From contig CBDFIL010000003.1 of the NCBI GenBank assembly GCA_965248075.1, positions 2,108,001-2,172,000 of the forward strand: DNA of 64,000 bases. The letters are read 5' to 3'. Position 1 is the first letter of the stretch; each line of letters opens with the position of its first letter. The translations under genes were made by a program, and so were the position numbers. This document shows, piece by piece, positions 57,938-64,000 of this stretch. A model generated the notes under the pieces. It did no database searches and was not told where the DNA came from. It worked only from the letters and a program-made list of their open reading frames with translations. This stretch comes from VXNE01 sp965248075. GTDB lineage: Bacteria; Pseudomonadota; Gammaproteobacteria; Pseudomonadales; Azotimanducaceae.

Positions 57938-58855
57938 ATGCCCAAGAGCAAGCCACCCAGGAAGAAGAAACCAGCGACCAGCGCCGCCAGGCGAAAGCGC
58001 CGGGCGCAGCCGGCCTTGCCCCCGATCCCCGATCGGCGAGCCATGGAGAGGTCGCTCGCCGGTCTCTTCGGCCGCCAGGGCGAGGACGCCCTCCGTACTG
58101 CGCAGGAGTTCATGTACGACGCCTGGGAGGCCACCACCAAGAGACGGCGCGTTGCGCTCGCCAGCAAGGCTCTGGCGAGTTCGCCGCTCTGCGCCGATGC
58201 GTACGTGCTCCTGGCGGAGGAAACGGCCGGAAGCGTGTCGGAGGCCCTCGACCTTTACCGCAAGGGCGTCGAGGCGGGAGAGCTAGCGGTCGGCACGGAA
58301 GCGTTCGAGCGCGATGTCGGTCACTTCTGGGGGCTGCTGGAAACGCGTCCCTACATGCGCGCCCGCTCGGGCCTTGCCCAGGCGCTGTGGGTCTTCGGCG
58401 AGCGCGAGGATGCGATCGCCCACTACCACGACATGCTGCGGCTCAACCCGAACGACAACCAGGGCATCCGCAACCTGCTCGCCGCCTGTTGTGTGGAGAT
58501 GGAACGGTACGAGGAGCTGGACGTCCTGCTCGAGGACTACGCTGGCGATCGCAGTGCCGCGTGGACCTACACGGGGACGCTCGCCGCCTTCCGACGCACC
58601 GGAGACACGCAGCGGAGCCGCAACCTTCTGGCCAAGGCAATCCAGTCGAACCGCCACGTGCCGCCTCTTCTGCTCGGCCGGCCGAAGCTGCCGCGTCTCT
58701 CACCCGACTACATCACGATGGGCGGCAATGACGAGGCGATCGAATACGTCCGGGAGTTCGGGCCAGGATGGCGGCGAACGCCTGGCGCGGTCGCCTGGCT
58801 GCGCGAAACCACACCCCGGCCGCCGGAGCCGAAGCGCGGAAGCGGGGTGCACTGA
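57938..58855 (+). CDS. TPR-repeat protein (ST7-like), copy 2
   Basis: A protein of 305 residues from ATG 57938, a close paralogue of 44703-45620. It has the same basic start (PKSKPPRKKKPATSAARRKR), AQEFMYDAWEATTKRRRVAL, GHFWGLLETRPYMRARSGLA and LNPNDNQGIRNLLAACCVEM. Substitutions are scattered through the length, so this duplication is older than that of the dehydrogenases. It is followed on the other strand by a VOC gene. The same TPR-VOC junction, internally deleted, recurs at 61785-62200. Function unknown; the TPR fold suggests protein binding. Confidence 0.8.
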   Translation: MPKSKPPRKKKPATSAARRKRRAQPALPPIPDRRAMERSLAGLFGRQGEDALRTAQEFMYDAWEATTKRRRVALASKALASSPLCADAYVLLAEETAGSVSEALDLYRKGVEAGELAVGTEAFERDVGHFWGLLETRPYMRARSGLAQALWVFGEREDAIAHYHDMLRLNPNDNQGIRNLLAACCVEMERYEELDVLLEDYAGDRSAAWTYTGTLAAFRRTGDTQRSRNLLAKAIQSNRHVPPLLLGRPKLPRLSPDYITMGGNDEAIEYVREFGPGWRRTPGAVAWLRETTPRPPEPKRGSGVH

Positions 58856-58940
58856 CGATCGGCACCATCGGCGCACACCGGGCGGCGCTCAGGAACGCGA
58901 TTGCCCGATTTGCCCGCAGCACAACGGGCTTCGGGATTCG

Positions 58941-59384
58941 TCAGGTGACGTCGAAACCCGTCACGCGCTCCCGCAGTTCGTCCTTGCTCACCTCTTCGAC
59001 CTTTTCGCCAACCATCCAGCGGTAGCCGAACGGGTCCAGGAACGTACCCCGGCGCTCGCCGTCCGCCTGCTCGGCCAACTCCGAAAGGACCTCGGCGCCG
59101 GCCGCCAGCAGGCGGCGTGCGGTCTCGTTCGCGTCGGCGACCTGGATGTGCAGGGCCACGGTCGAGCCGCCCAGCGACTTGGGGCTCCGCGCGCCGAAGT
59201 CCGGGTACTCGTCGGAGAGGAAGATCGTGGCGCCCCCGATGCCAATCTCGGCGTGGCCGATCCTGCCCTCGGAGTCGGTGTATCGGGGGCCGGTCTCGAC
59301 GGCCCCGAACGCACTCGCGTAGAAGGCGATCGCGGCAGCGCAGTCGTGGGCGGTGAGATACGGCGTGAGCAGGACGTCGGGCAC
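58941..59384 (-). CDS. VOC family (glyoxalase/bleomycin-resistance fold) protein
   Basis: A protein of 147 residues from GTG 59384: VPDVLLTPYLTAHDCAAAIA, YASAFGAVETGPRYTDSEGR, GIGGATIFLSDEYPDFGARS, LGGSTVALHIQVADANETAR and FLDPFGYRWMVGEKVEEVSK. This matches the PhnB/YdeM-like VOC branch (D-A-AI-FY--AFGA-E, then DPFG--W-). Metal-ligand positions are partly present (H in TAHD, E in HAEI). The role could be detoxification or binding of a small molecule. Fragments are at 52152 (start) and 62148 (end). Confidence 0.8.
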   Translation of the reverse strand: MPDVLLTPYLTAHDCAAAIAFYASAFGAVETGPRYTDSEGRIGHAEIGIGGATIFLSDEYPDFGARSPKSLGGSTVALHIQVADANETARRLLAAGAEVLSELAEQADGERRGTFLDPFGYRWMVGEKVEEVSKDELRERVTGFDVT

Positions 59385-59449
59385 CTTCGTCTCCGTTCTG
59401 CTGAGCGTGGTCGATGTTCTCACGTCTGCACACGCGGGAGAAAGTTGGC

Positions 59450-59889
59450 GTCGGCGATGCATCGAGTACGCGAATGCGGTAGATGGTCCAAGCCGACGAG
59501 CCCAGGATCAGGGCCATGAACCCGACCAACACGGAGTCCAACAGCAGTACCGTGCCCAAGACGAGAGGCGATGTACCGACCGCTATCTCGTTCAACGCCA
59601 CATGCAGAACGAGGGGCGGGATGGAGCAGGCGAAGATCAGCAGAGTAGCCCAGATCCACCGCCGACGCATCGCGCGAACGGACTTCCGCAGTGTCATGGC
59701 ATGGTCGCCTGCGATCAAACCGATACCCCAGGGTGCCAGGGCCATGAACGGGATCGTCAGGGCCAGACCGATCCCTGAAACCCAGATGGCGGCTACGCCA
59801 GGGTCCATGACGTAGACCAGAGTCGCTGCATCCACCAGGGCCTCGGGAATTCCAAAACCGAGTGATCTGATCGTGAATTCGATGCTCAT
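59450..59889 (-). pseudogene. Integral membrane protein truncated at its C-terminus
   Basis: From ATG 59889: MSIEFTIRSLGFGIPEALVD, AIWVSGIGLALTIPFMALAP, WIWATLLIFACSIPPLVLHV and LGTVLLLDSVLVGFMALILG with WTIYRIRVLDASPTP. Three or four membrane helices alternate with basic loops. The sequence then runs at about 59450 into DNA shared with the VOC 5' region, so the natural end is missing. I do not recognise the family. Confidence 0.5.
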
Positions 59890-60225
59890 ACCGGCACTTG
59901 GTCCCGGCGAGTTTTGGGCTGCGGGAGGCCTCGGGGAGTGGCGGGAGCGGCCAAGGGCGCCGGCGCGGTTCGCCAACTGCGCGTAATTTGTGACTATGTT
60001 CGATGCCAGAATCGGGGGGAAACGGATGGAAAGTCGGGTGCCGGGCCCGTCTTAGGGGACGTCCTGGTGGCGTCCCGTCTCGAATGCACGCACGCCCTCG
60101 ACGTGGGACTGCAAGGGACGAGCTTGTCCCGTCCCGTATCGAATCGACCGTCGAGGCTGCGAGACGGGCGACCACAAGGGTCGCCCCTACAGTCCTCCGG
60201 CCCGCCGGCAGCCATCGCGATCTAC
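59890..60225. other. Hairpin-rich gap
   Basis: It holds three hairpins of the ACAAG family (60056, 60115, 60166) in 130 bases. CTGCGAGACGGGCGACCACA at 60158 is repeated exactly at 62198. No gene is recognised. Confidence 0.6.
60056..60186. repeat. Three ACAAG-type hairpins in 130 bp
   Basis: GGGACGTC-CTGGT-GGCGTCCC (60056-60076, one GT pair), GGGACGAG-CTTGT-CCCGTCCC (60115-60135, one mismatch) and GGGCGACC-ACAAG-GGTCGCCC (60166-60186). Three different stem types lie side by side. Confidence 0.8.
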
Positions 60226-60440
60226 TCCGACAAGAGCGCTCGACGAACCGCCTCGGGCTCTTTCTGGATCACCCGGAGCAGCGTCTCCGTCGGACCGCTG
60301 ACGCGGCGCGCGCCCTTCCCTTCCGAAAGTGCTCATCACGCCTCCTTCGCGGTTGCGTTGAGGGCCGATGCCAGTGCTGCCACGGCGCGTCCCGCGAGCG
60401 GGTCCATAGCAGGTTCTCGTCCAGCTTGAACCGCATGCGG
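60226..60440 (-). pseudogene. Collapsed remnants of HigA-like antitoxin, toxin tail and DUF5615 start
   Basis: Bases 60226-60335 match the start and end of the antitoxin gene at 60921-61202 with the middle deleted. About 60340-60385 matches the toxin tail (LASALNATAKEA). About 60405-60438 reads MRFKLDENLLW, the first residues of DUF5615 before a break. Three genes have been reduced to 215 bases. Confidence 0.65.
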
Positions 60441-60445
60441 AGTCC

Positions 60446-60673
60446 CTACGGCCGCAACGAAACCACCCGTTCGTTGGCCAACGCTGCGGCATAGGAGATC
60501 GCGGCTCGGACGGCGTCGCGCGAGACCGATGGGTAACTGCTGGTGATTTCCTCCGAATCCAGGCCGGCCGCCAGATTGTCCAGCACCGTGCTCACCAAGA
60601 CTCGCGTACCGGCGATGCACGCCTTGCCGTGACAAATTTCCGGATCCACCGTGATGTGATCGCGCCAATCCAT
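60446..60673 (-). CDS. DUF433 putative antitoxin, second copy
   Basis: A protein of 75 residues, almost identical to 41271-41498: MDWRDHITVDPEICHGKACI, AGTRVLVSTVLDNLAAGLDS and EEITSSYPSVSRDAVRAAIS. The DUF5615 toxin that should follow has been cut after about 11 codons, so this is an orphan. It could still neutralise or regulate the intact pair near 41 kb. Confidence 0.8.
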   Translation of the reverse strand: MDWRDHITVDPEICHGKACIAGTRVLVSTVLDNLAAGLDSEEITSSYPSVSRDAVRAAISYAAALANERVVSLRP

Positions 60674-60862
60674 GGTTGCTCTCCTCGTGACGCCTCCCAC
60701 TCCGCTGAGCCGCAACATGCGTCAGTCGGCTGCGAAGTGTCGGTTCTGCGTCCGCGGTGTCACGAATACGCTGCAGTCGCGCAACCGCCCAAGCCGGCCA
60801 CAGAGCAACACGAACTCCTCTTGCGGCAGGTCGCCCGTCCCGGCCGTGCATGCATTCGGAAC

Positions 60863-60883
60863 GGGACGCCACAAGGGCGTCCC
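60863..60883. repeat. ACAAG-loop hairpin (stem GGGACGCC)
   Basis: GGGACGCC-ACAAG-GGCGTCCC is preceded by GCATGCATTCGGAAC and followed by CCTACAGGC. The same flanks appear at 61687. Confidence 0.85.
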
Positions 60884-60920
60884 CTACAGGCCCCTCTCAA
60901 TCAAGCCGACACGTAGCGAT

Positions 60921-61202
60921 CTACTCCGACAAGAGCGCTCGACGAACCGCCTCGGGCTCTTTCTGGATCACCCGGAGCAGCGTCTCCGCCGGACCGCTAA
61001 CGCGACGCGCGCCCTGCTCCCACTTGCGATACCCGGACAGGCTCATCCCCATCAGGGGCGCCATCTGCGTCTGCGTCAGTTTCGCCTGCAAGCGCACCTC
61101 GCGCGGCGTCACAGGCGTATGTACGATCGCGGGCCCTTCACCCTTTGCATGGGCCAAGGCTTCCTCGAGCGACTCGACCAGTTGCTTTCCGAAAGTGCTC
61201 AT
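60921..61202 (-). CDS. HigA-like Xre antitoxin
   Basis: A protein of 93 residues from ATG 61202: STFGKQLVESLEEALAHAKG, TPREVRLQAKLTQTQMAPLM, GMSLSGYRKWEQGARRVSGP and AETLLRVIQKEPEAVRRALL. The helix-turn-helix (LTQTQMAPLMGMSLSGYRKW) and the closing AETLLRVI block are those of antitoxins encoded after RelE/HigB toxins. ATG overlaps the toxin stop. The toxin gene upstream is frameshifted near its start, so the antitoxin may be an orphan. Confidence 0.85.
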   Translation of the reverse strand: MSTFGKQLVESLEEALAHAKGEGPAIVHTPVTPREVRLQAKLTQTQMAPLMGMSLSGYRKWEQGARRVSGPAETLLRVIQKEPEAVRRALLSE

Positions 61203-61538
61203 CACGCCTCCTTCGCGGTTGCCTTTAGAGCCGATGCCAGTGCCGCCACCGCGCGTCTCTCGTCGGGCGTCAAGTCCGCCTGGTCAGACTTCGCGTAGGC
61301 GAGCAGCGCATAGAGCGGAATCCGTTCGTCCAAGTAGTAGTAGACGATCCGCGCGCCGCCTCGCTTTCCCCGCCCCGACGCGGCGAAACGGAGCTTGCGG
61401 ACGCCGCTCGTTCCGGGAATCGCGTCGCCCGCGAGCGGGTTCGTCGCGAGATAGTCGATCAGTTCGCGCTTCTCGTCCTGGCGACACAGCTTGTCGGCCT
61501 GCCGCGAGAAGGTCGGGGGTTTCGGCTACGGTCTGCAT
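61202..61538 (-). pseudogene. RelE/HigB-like toxin with frameshift in a C-tract
   Basis: The start MQTVAETP is in one frame. After the CCCCC tract at about 61517 the correct protein continues one frame over: TFSRQADKLCRQDEKRELID, YLATNPLAGDAIPGTSGVRK, GRGKRGGARIVYYYLDERIP and LYALLAYAKSDQADLTPDER. This is a standard RelE-family ribosome-dependent nuclease with the basic GKRGGARI-YY strand. Reading four Cs instead of five would restore a 110-residue gene. It may be a true loss, a slippery switch or a sequencing error. Confidence 0.75.
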
Positions 61539-61686
61539 CAGGGACGATTATCCTAACCCAATGGGGCATCCAGGCCAAGCGTTTGCTCCGTCCTTCCGCC
61601 CAGCCCCACCCGTCCTGCATCGTCCGGCACGAGAATCCGGAAGCAGCCCCAGCGCCGCCTGTCGGGGCCGTGCATACATTCGGAAC

Positions 61687-61707
61687 GGGACGCCACAAGG
61701 GCGTCCC
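61687..61707. repeat. ACAAG-loop hairpin (stem GGGACGCC)
   Basis: GGGACGCC-ACAAG-GGCGTCCC sits in about 60 bp nearly identical to 60843-60905, including GGCCGTGCATACATTCGGAA on the left and CCTCTCAATCGAGCCGAC on the right. Confidence 0.85.
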
Positions 61708-61784
61708 CTACAGGCACCTCTCAATCGAGCCGACCGTACCAATAGGGCGTCTTCGCCGCCCACTCGCTGTCCGAGAAGTGGACG

Positions 61785-62060
61785 CTCGCCGCCTTCCGAC
61801 GCACCGGAGACACGTAGCGGAGCCGCAACCTTCTGGCCAAGGCAATCCAGTCGAACCGCCACGTGCCGGCTCTTCTGCTCGGCCGGCCGAAGCTGCCGCG
61901 TCTCTCACCCGACTACATCACGATGGGCGGCAATGACGAGGCGATCGAATACGTCCGGGAGTTCAGGCCAGGATGGCGGCGAACGCCTGGCGCGGTCGCC
62001 TGGCTGCGCGAAAACCACACGCCGGCCGCCGGAGCCGAAGCGCGGAAGCGGGGTGCACTG
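61785..62060 (+). pseudogene. TPR-repeat protein, C-terminal fragment (copy 3)
   Basis: It matches codons from TLAAFRRTGDT to the end of copy 2 almost base for base (RHVPALLLGRPKLPRLSPDY, TMGGNDEAIEYVREFRPGWR). It carries a TAG at about 61814 in place of CAG, and a one-base change near the end shifts the last codons. The 5' two thirds are absent. Confidence 0.8.
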
Positions 62061-62147
62061 ACGATCGGCACCATCGGCGCACACCCGGCGGCGCTCAGAA
62101 ACGCGATTGCCCGATTTGCCCGCAGCATACGGGCTTCGGAAATCGTC

Positions 62148-62200
62148 AGGTGACGTTGAAACCCGTCACGCGCGCCCGCAGTTCGTCCTTGCTCACCTGC
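62148..62200 (-). pseudogene. VOC protein, last codons
   Basis: SKDELRARVTGFNVT and a stop match the C-terminus of the VOC gene at 58941. It sits after the TPR fragment in the same order as in the full copy, and its left edge is a hairpin repeat. Confidence 0.75.
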
Positions 62201-62205
62201 GAGAC

Positions 62206-62293
62206 GGGCGACCACAAGGGTCGCCCCTACAGTCCGTCTCGAACTACCCGCCAGAGTCGGCGCGGCCCGTAGGGGACGGGCTTGTCCCGTCCC
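62206..62293. repeat. Two ACAAG-type hairpins (stems GGGCGACC and GGGACGGG)
   Basis: GGGCGACC-ACAAG-GGTCGCCC (62206-62226) and GGGACGGG-CTTGT-CCCGTCCC (62273-62293), both perfect. They separate the VOC tail from the PhyH tail. Confidence 0.85.
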
Positions 62294-62324
62294 GTATCGA
62301 ATTCATGCATGGTGTTGGCGCGGG

Positions 62325-62385
62325 CGACGCCGGTAGCCCTCGTCCTCCGTCCAGATCAACGGAAACTCTGTGCTGTCCATGGTTC
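62325..62385 (-). pseudogene. PhyH protein, last codons
   Basis: MDSTEFPLIWTEDEGYR corresponds to the C-terminus of the PhyH pseudogene at 53348 (MDSTEFPLIWTQDEGYLPA). Only about 18 codons are left. Confidence 0.65.
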
Positions 62386-62394
62386 AGACTTCGG

Positions 62395-63034
62395 CGAAGT
62401 ACAGGAGCAGCTGGATTTCCTATCGACCATTGATCCTGCGTGCATCCACGTCGCTATCGATCCTGGATCGAGCACCGTCCTCGGCTTCATGGTTCTGTCG
62501 GAAGCGAAGTTGGACCACCTCTACGTTCATTTGGATTGCCAGGGGATGGGGCCCATCGTGCTGCGGCTGATGGAGTGGTTCCCGGCCAACGACAGCGCCC
62601 TGCTCACCCCAATGCTCGTAGCCTTTGGCGTCGCCTCAGGCGCCGGTGGCCTGGCGGTGGTGTCGAGCAACTCGATGATGGCGGATGTGGCCGATGAACA
62701 CGAGCTGGAAACGGGGCGGCGCCAGGAGGGGATCTTCTTCGGCGCCCTCTCCTTTGCGTCGAAAGGAGCCGCGGGTCTGGGCACGCTCATCGGGGGGCTC
62801 GCCCTGGACGTCATCCAGTTTCCGATCGGTGCGGCGCCCGGCGCGGTGGACGCCGGCACGCTATTCAACCTCGGCACCGTGTACGGTCCCATGCTTGGCG
62901 TCTTCGTGGTGTTCACCGTCTATTGCCTGACGCACTATCGCTTGACGAAGGGGCGCCACGAGGAAATCATGGCAGCGCTCGCCACGCGGCCGGCCGAAAC
63001 GGCAGCGCAGCAGGCCGACCGTCTCCCGGACTGA
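62395..63034 (+). pseudogene. GNAT acetyltransferase fragment fused in frame to MFS transporter C-terminus
   Basis: The first part reads FLSTIDPACIHVAIDPGSST, VLGFMVLSEAKLDHLYVHLD and CQGMG, the GNAT strand-4 and acetyl-CoA loop. At about 62547 it changes, without loss of frame, to PIVLRLMEWFPANDSALLTP, SSNSMMADVADEHELETGRR and QEGIFFGALSFASKGAAGLG, the last five helices of a GPH transporter, ending at 63034. Neither protein is complete: GNAT lacks its N-terminus and final helix, and the transporter lacks more than half. It is probably a deletion product, although the continuous frame could be translated. Confidence 0.75.
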
Positions 63035-63108
63035 TGGGATGGCAGGACTGCCCGGCCCGGTTGCCGCATGCGTCGCAAAGCACCCGAACACTCCAACGGC
63101 CCAGCACC

Positions 63109-64000
63109 ATGACCCGCACCATTGAGGACCTCGGCCCGCATGTCGCGCGCCGCTACCCGTTTCGATCGCAGTTCGCCAACGTCAACGGGTGGCGGATGCA
63201 CTACATCGACGAAGGCCCGCGGGACGCACCGCCCGTGCTGATGCTGCATGGCAATCCCACCTGGGGCTACCTGTGGCGGGACACCATTCCGCCGCTGCTG
63301 GCAGCGGGTTATCGCGTGATCGTGCCGGACCAGATCGGCTTCGGCCTGTCCGAACATCCGCACGCCGCGAGCGCGCACAGCCTGGACAACCACGCGGCCA
63401 ATCTCGTCGCCCTGATCGACCAGCTCGACCTCGCCGGCGTCTTCTTCGTCTGTCATGACTGGGGCGGTCCGACGGGCCTTTCGGCGTTGCTCACCCGGGC
63501 CGAGCGCGCGGTCGCAGTGGCCGTCATGTCCACCTGGGCATGGCGGGAACCCGCGGCGGAGTTTCACTGTCGGATCATGCCGTGGCGAACCTTGCACGCG
63601 CCGCTCGTCGGCCCCTTCCTGTCGGGGCGCCAGGGTGCGTTTCCCGGGCGTAGCACCTACCTTTCGGTGGTCGATCGCGAGCGCCTTCGGGCCGACTCCC
63701 TGGAAGCCTACGTCGCGGTGCTGCCGGATGCGGACGACCGGCGGCTCACCTGGCAGTGGCCGCGGTCCATCCCGATCGATCCAGCCACGGACATCGCGGG
63801 AGAGCGCTTCGAATGGCTCGAAGCCGGTGTCAGGCAGCTCAGGCTGCCGGCGACCGTCATCTGGGGGCGTGAGGAGGTCGTGTTCACCGCCGACGAGTTC
63901 GCCCCCAGATGGCACGAGATCTGGCCGCACGCGGAAGGCACGCACCTGGTCACCGGCAATCACTTCCTGCAGGAAGACTCGGGTGCGGAGATCGGCGACC
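63109..64000 (+). CDS. Haloalkane dehalogenase-like alpha/beta-hydrolase, 3' end outside window
   Basis: At least 297 residues from ATG 63109: FANVNGWRMHYIDEGPRDAP, VLMLHGNPTWGYLWRDTIPP (HGNPTW oxyanion motif), VIVPDQIGFGLSEHPHAASA and GVFFVCHDWGGPTGLSALLT with the nucleophile Asp in CHDWGG. TVIWGREEVVFTADEF and TGNHFLQEDSG give the acid region and catalytic His, so all essential residues are inside the window. Unlike the gene at 32630 it has no signal peptide. The HDWGG elbow fits haloalkane dehalogenases and related hydrolases. It starts 75 bases after the transporter remnant on the same strand, echoing the transporter-dehalogenase order at 31108-33685. Confidence 0.85.
   Translation, partial: MTRTIEDLGPHVARRYPFRSQFANVNGWRMHYIDEGPRDAPPVLMLHGNPTWGYLWRDTIPPLLAAGYRVIVPDQIGFGLSEHPHAASAHSLDNHAANLVALIDQLDLAGVFFVCHDWGGPTGLSALLTRAERAVAVAVMSTWAWREPAAEFHCRIMPWRTLHAPLVGPFLSGRQGAFPGRSTYLSVVDRERLRADSLEAYVAVLPDADDRRLTWQWPRSIPIDPATDIAGERFEWLEAGVRQLRLPATVIWGREEVVFTADEFAPRWHEIWPHAEGTHLVTGNHFLQEDSGAEIGD

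Noticed and set aside
58708..59976. A 420-codon minus-strand gene
   Set aside because: It combines the membrane-protein fragment with an out-of-frame reading of the VOC gene and the antisense of the TPR gene.
1..64000. tRNA, rRNA or tRNA-Sec genes
   Set aside because: I looked for cloverleaf-ending CCA or GGTTCGANTCC-like T-arm sequences and conserved rRNA segments and saw none, though a computed search would be more reliable.

Overview
The window is GC-rich, apparently Gram-negative DNA. It carries four TonB-dependent receptors or large receptor genes, an ECF sigma/FecR pair and periplasmic cytochrome c-linked dehydrogenases. This fits a heterotrophic proteobacterium, probably a marine or host-associated gammaproteobacterium known mainly from metagenomes. 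That placement is an inference; no rRNA or tRNA gene is visible to confirm it. The whole 64 kb reads as accessory DNA: catabolic and uptake genes separated by transposase wreckage, toxin-antitoxin modules, palindromic repeats and many frameshifted or truncated genes.

Layout. 1-5.5 kb: transposase, MFS, metallo-hydrolase and TetR remnants around an intact cupin, an AbiEii-like nucleotidyltransferase and a secreted esterase. 5.6-6.8 kb: a GrdB-like gene interrupted by an in-frame TGA that is best read as selenocysteine. 7-11 kb: a TonB receptor and an HSL-type esterase. 11-19 kb: IS91/IS110/IS21 remnants around a Baeyer-Villiger type monooxygenase and a second TonB receptor. 19-28 kb: a third TonB receptor, then two lower-GC genes (class III aminotransferase, MFS transporter) separated by a decayed second copy of the esterase segment. 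28-30.7 kb: a second selenoprotein candidate (redoxin with a UxxC motif), a GST and a PemK/MazE-like pair. 31-40.6 kb: GPH transporters, a haloalkane dehalogenase-like hydrolase, a FecI/FecR/FecA-type cluster with a broken receptor, and an SMP-30 lactonase. 40.6-51 kb: DUF433/DUF5615 pair, AAA ATPase with phased operator-like repeats, and three tandem PQQ sugar dehydrogenase genes. 51-64 kb: a GST and a dense set of TA modules (Fic, RES/Xre, VapBC, ImmA/IrrE, HigBA), duplicated TPR/VOC segments, and a dehalogenase-like gene running off the window.

Functionally, outer-membrane receptors import complex substrates, GPH/MFS carriers cross the inner membrane, and hydrolases, lactonase, dehalogenase-like proteins, GSTs, monooxygenase and PQQ dehydrogenases modify them. 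No single complete pathway can be read.

The strongest unusual signals are two genes with in-frame TGA codons followed by conserved coding sequence and SECIS-like hairpins, and about twenty short hairpins whose 8-bp stems differ between subfamilies while the ACAAG loop is kept. These hairpins and two larger repeats sit at many of the rearrangement junctions.
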